In this document: in pieces, positions 47,641-57,264 of the stretch
Position numbering within the stretch: position 1 is the stretch's first letter
How the letters are laid out: each line of letters begins with the position of its first letter
Origin: Glutinoglossum americanum
Lineage: Eukaryota; Ascomycota; Geoglossomycetes; Geoglossales; Geoglossaceae
Length of the DNA stretch: 64,000 nucleotides
Direction of reading: 5' to 3'
NCBI GenBank assembly: GCA_020080175.1
Contig: JAGHQL010000036.1
Coordinates: 62,001 to 126,000, forward strand
Translations under genes and position numbers: made by a program
Notes under the pieces: model-generated
What the model was told of the DNA's origin: nothing
Seen by the model: only the letters and a program-made list of their open reading frames with translations
Databases searched by the model: none

Positions 47641-48990
47641 CTACAAGTCTATCCACACAAGTTCCGTCGCCGCGTCGGAGCACCATTCTCCTCCCGAACC
47701 TCTTCCCAGCAATTCCATAGCTACGGCATTATGTTCTTCGCTTGTATCCTCAAAGCTATACCTCCATGCGACCTGAAGTGCAGTGTCGCCTCTATCCCTC
47801 AGGGAATGCCTGTCTATTGCATCCGCCCTCACCCCTCTATCCAATAGGAGCTTTACGACAGCGTGTGAGCCTACACGAGCTGCTTCAGTTGATTCTCTTT
47901 CGAGCTTCGCGCCGCTCTTTCTATCCAGCAAGTCCTTCGTCTCCTCGAGCAACACTTCCGTTGCTCTTGAATTCTTGGCGACAGCAGCGCCCATAAGTGC
48001 TCTCTCAATCAGACAATCTTCCTGCCTGTCGCCACGCGCCCCCGCCCCAGACTTGAGCAAGGCCTGCATATCTCTCCCGGCCTCTTCTGTTAAGTGTTGG
48101 AGAGACTTGGCCGCGAAAAACCACAGCATCTAGCCGCCATCTGTAGCGGAGTTGTATTTCGACAATGCCGGACGGCTATCTCGAGATCAGCACCATGATC
48201 CAACAACAGCTCGACGCCCTCTTCATCTCTGATTGCAATTGCAGCCTCCAACGGAGTGCCTTGTGACTCTACCACCTCGCTGACGTTAGCGCCAGTCTAA
48301 AAGCAGGCGCATAGCGTCAATATTACCGGAACACCACACAGCCGCATGTAGCGCGGTGCCAAATTCTCCACCGTGCGTATTAATATCTGCACCAGCGTCT
48401 AGGAGGATACGCATTGCGTCTAGTAGGCTGTGCACCGAGGCCAAATAAAGAGCACGTCCACGATACCCTCCGACAACATCATTTACATCTGCACCAACAG
48501 CTATGAGCAGCCCAACTACAGGGAGCGACGATACGTTGCCCCAGCTGGCCATTACAGCTGCGCAGAGAGAATTCTGGTCCTCATCGCCCCCGAGGTTGAC
48601 ATCAGCTCCGTGGTTGAGAAGATCGCGTATCATCTCCTCACTGTCCCTGTTTCGATATGTTTGAAATGAATTAGCCTGTCCCTTATCTACTGTGTATAGT
48701 TCCGCGTGGTTCGCGAGTAATAATCTGATCATGCTCATACTGTGGTGGCCAGTTGCAAGAGTCAATGTAGAGCCAAAGGGTCCTATAGAATTGGCATCCA
48801 CACCGCGATAAATCAGGAGCTGTACCACCTTTTGCTGCCCAGCTGCAACCGCTCTGTGGATTGGTGTGTACGGTATCCGTTGGCGATATTCGTCCTGTAT
48901 TGAAATTTAGTACCATCAACCATTAAATCACGCGAAAACCTCCGGTCCATCCACGCACTCACCTTTCTGGTTTGCCTGCATGGATTCGAC
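47641..48990 (-). pseudogene. Ankyrin-repeat gene, apparently decayed
   Basis: The minus strand encodes ankyrin repeats in three successive frames. An upstream part near 48990-48830 includes PYTPIHRAVAAGQQKVVQLL, probably after an acceptor at 48899. The main part (48828-48290) has several repeats, for example GRALYLASVHSLLDAMRILLDAGADIN and GTALHAAVWCSGNIDAMRLLL. At about 48290 this frame ends, and the next repeat continues one frame over (GANVSEVVESQGTPLEAAIAI). At about 48130 there is another frame change into 48129-47641, which ends with SHAVVKLLLDRGVRADAID and GDTALQVAWRY. No GT-AG intron explains the 48290 break, and I found no convincing start exon. A pseudogene or a sequence error are both possible. 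Function unknown. Confidence 0.6.
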
Positions 48991-49856
48991 TTGGACCTTT
49001 ATCGACCGAACTACAACACTGCCAAATTTAATTATTAGTCAATACGCAAGGCAATCATAACAAAGATAGGACGCTAGGTTAAGCAGCGAGGATACTTGCA
49101 ACACTGCCGGTTGCTGCCATATTCAACATTAGCGTAAGCCATTTGTCTGGGGGTGTGAGATAGTACGGGCATGTTGTTGAACTAATATGGACCGAACTCA
49201 GCCTTGTGTTTCGTCTACGGGAAAAGACTGGCTTGGCTCTAGCGAGGCTAAGCCGAAAGTTACAGCCTTTTTGCTCTAAGACAGGAAAACTCCTCGCCAA
49301 AAATAACCCCACCAGTTTCTTCGCTCCGTTGGTGTGTTTCATCAGATCGGAGCATAGTCAAACATCCGCCCAACCCAAATAAAGAACTAGTCCGCTTGGT
49401 AAACGCGTTTTCGCCTACATCATCGCCATGAGAGGGTTGGGTACCTCGCCTGCAAATTTAAGTAGAGAGAATACTTTCGCGTTGTTTCACGCAACCCTCT
49501 TACTTCCCATAGCCCTAGCCAAGCCCCTACTAATCGCTCGCCTAGTAACTAGGGCGGTTCATTTTGTGCACGAGGAGCATATTGGTCTGCCGGGAAAACA
49601 TTTGGCATTCTCATTTTTATATTAAGTATCAGTGAAAAAAGGGAACTAAAGACGACCAGGCGTTTTCGGTAGGGACAGACTATCGCAAGTGATGACAAAA
49701 AACAGGAAAATAGAAGTTTTCTGCGCTGGTGTATCCCTCGAAGCTCGATTAGCTGTACAAATGCCGTGTCCCCTCTATTATAGAATAACGCCGCTAAACC
49801 CAAAAAGAAAACCCATGGTGCTCATCCCAGTATAAGCTAGATCGAGAGTCCAAAGT
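48991..49856. other. Intergenic, no gene recognised
   Basis: About 870 bp between the ankyrin fragment and the cupredoxin gene. A minus-strand frame at 49079-49342 and a plus-strand one at 49428-49625 show no family resemblance. It should include the cupredoxin 3'UTR at its right end. Confidence 0.4.
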
Positions 49857-51275
49857 TTACAGCGATGGGTTCCGGCCCTTGATCTTAGGGAGGGTAGCCT
49901 TGGCCGCATTTTGGAACGCCTGGAACCTATCCTGACCCACATTGATGGCGAACACCATGCCTTTTGAGCAGTGGCCGTTCGGGGTACCGTTGGCCTGACG
50001 GCAGTAGAAGAAGCGCTCGCCATCTGAGTCGACCGTGAGGGTGAAAGGCTTGAAGCCCGGGATATCGTCCGGGTTGACGTTCATGAAGTTAGTATCGACA
50101 GTAGTACCACTGAGCTTAGTGCATGGCTTGTCGAATGAGGATTCGGTTAGGGTATGATTGAGCTTGCGGAAGTCGAAGGAGATGCGGTCACCGCGCTTGA
50201 CATTTTGGAGGTATGGAGGGGAGAAGACTAAACCGCCATTAAAGCCAACTACGACATCGAATGGTTTGCTGATTGCTGTAGCAATGCTAGGTGTGCCGCC
50301 AGAGGTGGAAGTCGCGGTGGGGTTTCCGTTCTGACTAATGGCATTCTTGATAAATTGGTCCATCTTGCCAGCTGGGTTGAGGCCGAAGACCATACCCTTG
50401 CCGCAGTGGTTGCCCGCCGGCTGCTTGCAGAAGAACCATTGGGGGCCTTCCGTCTTAACTTCGAGCAAAACCGGCGCCGGTATTTTGACACCGTCGTTGA
50501 AATTGCTGAAGCCAGTGTCGAATTTTCCGTTGGGGGTGCACGGGGTATTGAACTCTGATTGGGTTAAAGTGTGATTCTTCACCAGGAAGTTGAACTGGAC
50601 AACATCGCCGAGTTTAGCATCGACAGAGTTCGGGCTAAAGATAAGAGAGTCACCGCCAACGTTAACTGTGTGGGTCTTCTTGGCGTAAGGGGCGCTGGAG
50701 GTGGTGGACGCCACTGGCGGCGGCGGCGTGATGGATGGCACTCCACTCTTCGTCACGATGACTGTGGTTGCCTGCCCACCAACAATGGTAACGTTGATGT
50801 CGATGACCACGATCGAAATGATTGTGATATCCTGATAGACCACAACAGTGCAGTCCTTCTTGCTATCGCCGGGTCCGGTAGGATAGGGATACACTGACAT
50901 TGTAGTATATGGAACAGTGTACTAGAGAGTGTTAGTGCTTGCATGTCTTGGATCAGATGGTGAAGTTAGGCTTACAGTCGTCCAGCCAGGCATCCCACAT
51001 TGGATGCTCGAACCCTTTATCTGCGGGTGAGGATACACGCCAGCCGATGGGCACATAGTGGATGTGGTCTGGGTGCTGTATACCACTGACGTCGACATAC
51101 TCTTGCCCGGTTCATAGCCATTGTTAGGGTATGAAGGCGGTGGTCCGGCAGTAACCGTGACGGTCTGAGTGACGGTCTTGTCTGTGCATCCCACGGTTTG
51201 CGGGTGGTCCGGCATAGCATTGGCGTACGCTAGAGCGGCAAAGCCGCCTAGAGAAACGAGGGTCAAAAACTTCAT
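49857..51275 (-). CDS. Secreted protein with two cupredoxin domains
   Basis: Predicted 454-residue secreted protein; exons 51275-50976 and 50921-49857. The N-terminus is a signal peptide (MKFLTLVSLGGFAALAYANA). A Thr/Ser/Pro-rich segment follows, then two cupredoxin-like domains of the fungal extracellular serine-rich protein type. Domain 1 carries KNHTLTQSEF, FFCKQPAGNHCGKGM; domain 2 carries LNHTLTESSF, FFYCRQANGTPNGHCSKGM. In both, the His-Cys-His-Met set expected for a type 1 copper site is in place. The intron has a textbook branch point (cactaac) before its acceptor. The C-terminus lacks a GPI-type tail, so the protein is probably released. Role unknown; copper binding or electron transfer outside the cell is inference from the ligands. 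Confidence 0.87.
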
Positions 51276-52972
51276 GGCGGTGTCGAGGATTCCAATATAT
51301 CAGGCAAAAAATAGCAAAAGACAAATGTTGAGTTTCTGTTGTTGTTTTGCGGTTGGATGGATGCTGATGAGGCAAACAACGAGAGTCGTAAGAAAAATAG
51401 TAAAAGGAATTGAAAATGAAACAGAGAACTAGGAAATAAACTGATGGTTGTGGGATGCGGTGAGGAAAGAAAAAAAGAGAGGTCCATCTAGATTCCATGA
51501 GGAGGTATTTATCTTCATCGGAGTCGACCCGACCAACAAGGATTAGAATAATAGAAAGGATTACGCATGTACGTACTATCAGCAGAGGAACCAGCCTGCT
51601 GATTTGGAGGATGGGCAATATTGGTTCTTAGAAAGGCGTAGCATGCACCGAAGATAGCCACACATCTTAATTAGAGCTTACTGCCTGAGCGTTCGTTTTG
51701 CGCGGAAGTATCGTTGCCGATGCGCAGCACTCTAGAGCTCTTGGTACCGGCACCAGGACCAGCCACGTTCCTCCGGGAAACGCTGGTGGCAGTGCTGGTT
51801 TGTGCCATTTTCGGATTGTTATTCCGTGCCGGCGACTCGTGTTCCCTGTTACATATCCCTACCACCCCCAAAATGTACCGTCGTTTAAAATAGAAAGCCG
51901 CGGAGCGACCAAAGATTCTTGTATTTTCTTCCCAATTCCTATTCCCTAACGGATCACCATATCGAATGTAAAACTGCTGCTTATAAGCGGTTTCCATTAA
52001 ATGTCCTTTTCCATGTAGAATACATGGAGATAACTGACACAAGAAAGAGTTCAGCCAAGCCTTAATTTACCTGCGTCAACACGTACAGGGCGTGCAACAC
52101 GTGAGAATCTCACCAGATGCTGGTCAGCAAATACCATTCAGCTCATGGCCGGTTGATGTTCACAAAAGTGGGGGATTTTAAGGCCGGTAAACACCGACTT
52201 TCGAGCAAGCTGGATGCTTATCTCATGCGAGGCTGTTCAACTAAAGACCCGTCTAATGTAAGTATTGTATGTTGTACGTAAAATCCATCTGACGCTCTGA
52301 TCTACTTGGAGGACCCCAATAACCTTAACTTTGGTGAAGGTGCACCTTGGGAGGAGATGATTCAGTGCTTCAAGCATGAATCTGAATCATTTTCTCCTGT
52401 CCTGGGATTTCGGTAGTAACGGTGTTTTTCATTTCAAACTCAGCCTCCAGCACCGAGACCCGGTTTAGTCCTCGGTGGTTGTTGTATCTTCCCTCTTTTG
52501 GAGTTGAGTAGAGAGTTGAAAAGTAGTAACTCGGCCTCGTATTCGACATAGGCTGTGACAGGCCAGAACCCCACAATTTCGAAGGAATGCAGCAGCCTAT
52601 CTGACTCAGACAATTCGCCTTGCTAACGCTACAGTATCAAGCGCTCACTAGGATTCTGCACGAACGACCTTAACCTTAACAGCCCGGACCGATCGTCGGT
52701 GAGGAAGAAGCACTTGGGCAGCCTACTCTGTACCGCACGCCGCATGCTGAGCTATGCTATCGACGAGTAGAATCACAATATTTTCCTCGTTTCCGGCACG
52801 GTCACTCCGATTGTCTAGAGACTCATGCAAGAGCGGTGGCGTATTTTTGCTCGAATAGCTTACCGCAATTTCAATTTTGGCTTGCCTTTCGGGTGATATG
52901 TACGTACTGTGGCTCTCGCGGGAGTACCGAACGGTTGATACACACTATGGTGTGGCGGTGCCTGCGGTTGTG

Positions 52973-52993
52973 AGTTCGAGTCACACTCGAACT
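52973..52993. repeat. Perfect 9-bp inverted repeat with 3-nt loop
   Basis: The two arms agttcgagt (52973-52981) and actcgaact (52985-52993) are perfect complements around the loop cac. The left arm also matches the pol III B-box consensus GTTCGANTC. No complete tRNA could be folded around it. Confidence 0.6.
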
Positions 52994-53160
52994 ATTAGAC
53001 ACTGAATTTCCTTCTTTTGATTTCTGGTCCTAGGGACGAATACATTCTACACGTCTCTCTTAAATACCCCCTGGACAAAGCTTCCAAGAAATGTTCGTTG
53101 ACCGTTATGACGTCAATGAGGCTTTGGAACCGTGCCAAGCTTGAACGATAGAATTAGTTA

Positions 53161-53173
53161 GAAAATTCTCGAA
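53161..53173. promoter_or_regulatory. Heat-shock element upstream of HSP104
   Basis: The sequence gaaaattctcgaa is a perfect three-unit heat-shock element (GAAnnTTCnnGAA), the binding site of trimeric Hsf1. It lies about 186 bp upstream of the HSP104 start codon and about 90 bp upstream of a TATAAA box at 53265, a natural position for heat induction. Confidence 0.8.
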
Positions 53174-53358
53174 TCGTCGCGCGGAGCCTCGTATGATCCA
53201 TGACACAATCGCTTTCCAGCACGATATAACACATACTTTTCATTATCGTCTTTCTTCCATCTTTTATAAATTGCCATCGTAAACAATACTACAATCGATT
53301 GTCCCGACCGAGTAACACTGGTCTTTCGGCTACAATAAACAAACACCTAAGATAAATC

Positions 53359-56121
53359 ATGACATCTAATTATCAATTCACAGACCGGGCTCAGAAAGCC
53401 CTGGCTGACGCTCATGAGCTCGCAACTCAATATGCTCACTCCCAACTACTCCCGATTCACCTGGCTGTTTCGCTGGTAGATCCTCCCGAAGAACAAGGCC
53501 AGCCTGCTGCGGCTTCGATGCCACTGTTTCGTCAAGTTGTCGATCGCGCGAAAGGCGACCCGCAGCTCTTCGATCGTGCATTGAAGAAAGCCTTGGTTCG
53601 GCTCCCGAGTCAAGATCCACCTCCCGAGTCGATTGGCATGGCCCCGGCTTTCGCGAAGGTTCTTAGGGCAGCCAGTGAGCTGCAAAAGACCCAAAGGGAT
53701 AGCTATGTTGCCGTTGACCATCTCATTTCTGCTTTGGCACAAGATGCAACGATACAACGGGCATTACAGGAAGCAAACATTCCGAATTCGAAGCTGATAG
53801 ATACTGCTGTCCAGCAAATTCGAGGAACGAAACGGGTGGATTCGAAGACTGCTGACACGGAGCAGGAAAACGAGAATTTGAAGAAGTTTACTATCGACCT
53901 GACCTCTCTAGCAAGAGAGGGGAAGATGGACCCAGTTATAGGGCGAGAGGAGGAGATCCGGCGAGTTATTCGAATCCTATCACGACGGACAAAGAACAAT
54001 CCCGTACTGATTGGAGAACCCGGCGTTGGGAAAACTACTGTGGTCGAGGGTCTCGCACAGCGGATAGTCAATGCTGATGTCCCTGCCAACCTTGCAGCAT
54101 GCAAACTGCTGTCGCTGGACGTTGGCGCACTTGTTGCAGGCAGCAAGTACCGAGGGGAGTTTGAGGAGAGGATGAAGGGCGTTCTGAAGGAGATTGAGGA
54201 TTCTAGGGAGATGATAGTTCTCTTTGTTGACGAGATGCATCTCCTGATGGGTGCTGGTACGGCTGGCGAAGGGGGCATGGATGCTGCCAACCTCCTGAAA
54301 CCTATGTTGGCGAGGGGCCAACTCCACTGCATCGGCGCGACTACCCTGGCAGAGTATCGGAAATACATCGAGAAGGACCAGGCATTCGAGCGGAGATTTC
54401 AACAAGTTCTAGTTAAAGAGCCAACCATCAATGAGACCATATCTATCCTCAGAGGCCTCAAGGAGCGTTACGAGGTACATCATGGTGTTAACATCTCCGA
54501 TGGCGCAATCGTAGCAGCAGCAACACTAGCTGGACGATATCTCACATCTAGACGTTTACCGGACTCTGCGGTTGACCTCATCGACGAGGCTGCAGCCGCT
54601 GTCCGTGTGACTAGGGAATCTCAACCTGAAGCTCTAGACAACATGGAACGCCGGCACCGACAGCTGCAAATTGAGATTCATGCACTTGAACGAGAAAAAG
54701 ATGAGGGATCAAAGGACCGACTAGCAGCAGCAAAGGCAGAATCAGCTAATGTGGAGGAGGAGCTCAGACCGCTGAGGGAGAAGTACGAGAGCGAGAAATT
54801 ACGGAGCAAAGAGATCCAGGAAGCAAAGATGAAACTCGACGCGCTCAAAGTCAAGCAGGCCGAGGCGGAGCGAACGCAGGATTACCACACCGCTTCGGAT
54901 CTGAAGTACTATGCTATCCCTGAGTTGACGACCCGAATCGAGAAATTGGAGGCCGACAAGATGGCGGCGGATGCGGAAATGTTCGCTCGGAATGGCGCCG
55001 ATGGGGGGGAAACCTTACTCACCGATGTCGTCGGACCAGAGCAGATCAACGAGATCGTGGCTCGATGGACGGGTATTCCGGTCACCAGACTCAGGACTAC
55101 GGAGAAAGAAAAACTGCTACAAATGGAAAAATACCTCTCAAAGATAGTTGTGGGACAGCGAGAGGCGGTTCAGTCTGTGTCCAACGCGATTCGACTCCAG
55201 CGGTCAGGACTCAGCAATCCGAACCAGCCACCAAGTTTTCTGTTCTGCGGTCCTTCGGGAACGGGAAAGACGTTACTTACCAAAGCTCTAGCAGAGTTCT
55301 TATTCGACGACCCCAAGTCCATGATCCGCTTTGACATGTCTGAATACCAGGAGCGCCACTCACTGAGCAGGATGATCGGCGCTCCCCCCGGATATGTTGG
55401 TCATGACTCTGGTGGGCAGCTCACTGAGAGCTTACGTCGACGACCTTTTTCCATCCTCCTCTTTGACGAGGTCGAGAAGGCTGCGAAAGAAGTCCTAACC
55501 GTTCTCCTTCAGCTCATGGATGACGGTCGCATCACCGATGGCCAAGGCCGGCAGGTTGACGCGAAGAACTGCATCGTCGTCATGACATCGAACTTAGGCG
55601 CAGAATACCTCGCACGGAAGAATGCCCCAGACGGAAAAATTGACCCGACTACCAAAGAGATGGTCATGTCCGCCTTGCGCAACTACTTTCTGCCAGAGTT
55701 CTTAAACCGAATCTCCAGCATTGTCATCTTCAACAGGCTGACCCGCCGCGAGATCCGCAAGATCGTAGACATACGCCTGGAAGAGATCCAAACCCGCCTA
55801 CAGCAGAACGGTCGCAATGTGCACATCATGGCGAGTAGCGACGTAAAAGACCACCTCGGTAGCGCAGGCTACTCCCCAGCCTATGGCGCAAGGCCTTTGG
55901 CACGCTTGATTGAGAAGGAAGTACTCAATCGCATGGCAGTTCTAATCCTAAAAGGCAGCATCAGAGATGGAGAAGCAGTCAGGGTAGAGCTAGTAGATGG
56001 TCGGGTGGTTGTGTTACCGAATCATCAGGATAGCGATCTTGACACCGATGAGGAGATGATTGACGAAGATGATGCCCTCGCAGAGCTAGATGAAGCCGGC
56101 GATTTGGATCTTTACGATTAG
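53359..56121 (+). CDS. HSP104: Hsp104, AAA+ protein disaggregase
   Basis: Cytosolic and nuclear hexameric disaggregase (ClpB family) that works with Hsp70 to rescue aggregates and, in yeast, to propagate prions. One intronless frame of 920 residues, full length. Clp N-domain repeats start the protein (FTDRAQKALADAHELA). NBD1 has Walker A GEPGVGKT, the pore loop KYRGEFEER and Walker B VLFVDEMHLL, with Met at the usual Ile position of DEIH. The coiled-coil middle domain spans about residues 410-530. NBD2 has Walker A GPSGTGKT, the pore loop GYVGHDSGG, Walker B LLFDEVEKA and sensor residues in NLGAEYL. The C-terminus is the acidic extension typical of the eukaryotic cytosolic form. The missing introns fit a gene that must be expressed when splicing fails in heat shock. 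Confidence 0.98.
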   Translation: MTSNYQFTDRAQKALADAHELATQYAHSQLLPIHLAVSLVDPPEEQGQPAAASMPLFRQVVDRAKGDPQLFDRALKKALVRLPSQDPPPESIGMAPAFAKVLRAASELQKTQRDSYVAVDHLISALAQDATIQRALQEANIPNSKLIDTAVQQIRGTKRVDSKTADTEQENENLKKFTIDLTSLAREGKMDPVIGREEEIRRVIRILSRRTKNNPVLIGEPGVGKTTVVEGLAQRIVNADVPANLAACKLLSLDVGALVAGSKYRGEFEERMKGVLKEIEDSREMIVLFVDEMHLLMGAGTAGEGGMDAANLLKPMLARGQLHCIGATTLAEYRKYIEKDQAFERRFQQVLVKEPTINETISILRGLKERYEVHHGVNISDGAIVAAATLAGRYLTSRRLPDSAVDLIDEAAAAVRVTRESQPEALDNMERRHRQLQIEIHALEREKDEGSKDRLAAAKAESANVEEELRPLREKYESEKLRSKEIQEAKMKLDALKVKQAEAERTQDYHTASDLKYYAIPELTTRIEKLEADKMAADAEMFARNGADGGETLLTDVVGPEQINEIVARWTGIPVTRLRTTEKEKLLQMEKYLSKIVVGQREAVQSVSNAIRLQRSGLSNPNQPPSFLFCGPSGTGKTLLTKALAEFLFDDPKSMIRFDMSEYQERHSLSRMIGAPPGYVGHDSGGQLTESLRRRPFSILLFDEVEKAAKEVLTVLLQLMDDGRITDGQGRQVDAKNCIVVMTSNLGAEYLARKNAPDGKIDPTTKEMVMSALRNYFLPEFLNRISSIVIFNRLTRREIRKIVDIRLEEIQTRLQQNGRNVHIMASSDVKDHLGSAGYSPAYGARPLARLIEKEVLNRMAVLILKGSIRDGEAVRVELVDGRVVVLPNHQDSDLDTDEEMIDEDDALAELDEAGDLDLYD

Positions 56122-57264
56122 ACTTTAAAGTTCCCTTTCGTTCTCGGAAAAAAGTGGGTTGAATATTTTCATAAACATGTACATTCCAGCAGGCTGGCGC
56201 CTCTCATCGTTTTCGATCATTAAGGCTTTTAACGATTTAATGAGATCCAAAAAATATCACGAGCACGAATCCCGGAATTCCAACGACGAGTTACTCTCAA
56301 TCAAACATAGTAGGATAATAACGAATAATAGTAGCGAAAATAATAACATGAATTGAGTGGGATAATAATGAATAACAGCAGCGAAAATAATAACGTGGAT
56401 TGATAGTTGAGCCAGCCCACTGTGAGAAGCAAGAAGGAAGGGCAATGGGGGCCTCGCTTGAATGGGATTCCGGGGAAGGGGTAGCAAACTCCGGAGGCAG
56501 GGCATCCCCACCGTTCTCCCGATAAGAACACGACCATCCCACATGCACGAGACAGGCGCAGACACGCCCTAGACCAAGGAAACAACCGCATCCGTCGCGG
56601 CACAGCACCCTAATTAAGTAACAACAAGTTACTCTAGGGCCATGCCGGTACGGGGCGGGTAGATGCATGCAGGGGGGTAATACACAGCTAGGTGGGCTTG
56701 GGGTTGAATTTCCGCTCGCGGATAGGGATGGTGGTTGATAGAGTTTTGGGCCGATGGTACGGCGCAGCGGTGGAGTGAGAGTGAGGCGATTGAGTGATTG
56801 AGGGACGTGTATGGTGCGAGATTATGCTTTGTTCTTTGCTTTTCAGGGAGGCTAGTTCGTTTGCGTCATGTGGTGGCTTTTTCATTACATTTACATGTTT
56901 GGAATACTTGGAGGAGGGGTTTAGGGGGTGGAGAAGGCAGAGAAGGCAGAGGGAGGGGCATAGTACTTATACGCTAGTGGCCTCTCCTTCTGGACGTCTG
57001 GCTAGCTAGCTCGCTGGTGAGCTTCGTTCCTTCTTTTCCCCAGCTCCGACTTACGCTTATACAACTACACTCTATAGACCGTGTCGATTGGCTGTTGGAG
57101 GAACTGCAGGCTGGGGGAGTGTTAAGACAAGGAGAGGAGAGAAAAGATAGAGCGAGAGAGAGGTGTAGAAGAGGTGTAGGAGAAGTGGAAGAGGAGAGAG
57201 ACATTTAATTGGTTCTATTGCGGGGTGGAGAAGGACGTTGGTGGTAAAAGAGCAAGACTGAGTG
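56122..57264. other. Intergenic 1.1 kb between HSP104 and the sulfotransferase-like gene
   Basis: The left part (56122-56410) is A/T-rich and contains a 47-bp tandem duplication, likely in the HSP104 3'UTR. The rest includes purine-rich stretches (56930-56960 and 57120-57210). Overlapping short frames have no family resemblance. Confidence 0.45.
56313..56406. repeat. Tandem duplication, two 47-bp copies
   Basis: Two adjacent copies begin with ggataata at 56313 and 56360. They share gaataa-agcgaaaataataac and end in attga, differing by a handful of transitions. It lies just downstream of HSP104. Confidence 0.8.

Larger units (their letters stand above)
51276..53358. other. 2.1-kb region without firm genes; HSP104 promoter at right end
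   Basis: Upstream of both the cupredoxin gene (minus) and HSP104 (plus), so it holds two promoters. A minus-strand ATG frame around 51806-51671 encodes about 45 residues (MAQTSTATSVSRRNVAG...) and ends over a donor-like gtaagc; it could be the first exon of an unrecognised small gene, but I found no second exon. The middle (52050-52950) shows no ORF and no repeat family that I can name. The right end has a heat-shock element, a CCCCT stress element near 53068 and a TATAAA at 53265. Confidence 0.45.

Noticed and set aside
51671-51806. Short Ser/Arg-rich frame as the first exon of a small gene
   Set aside because: The frame ends over a donor-like site, but I found no plausible second exon or recognised protein.
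52900-52995. tRNA gene around the B-box-like sequence
   Set aside because: The T-arm has a mismatch, no acceptor stem or A box fits, and the 3' part pairs with the T-loop instead.
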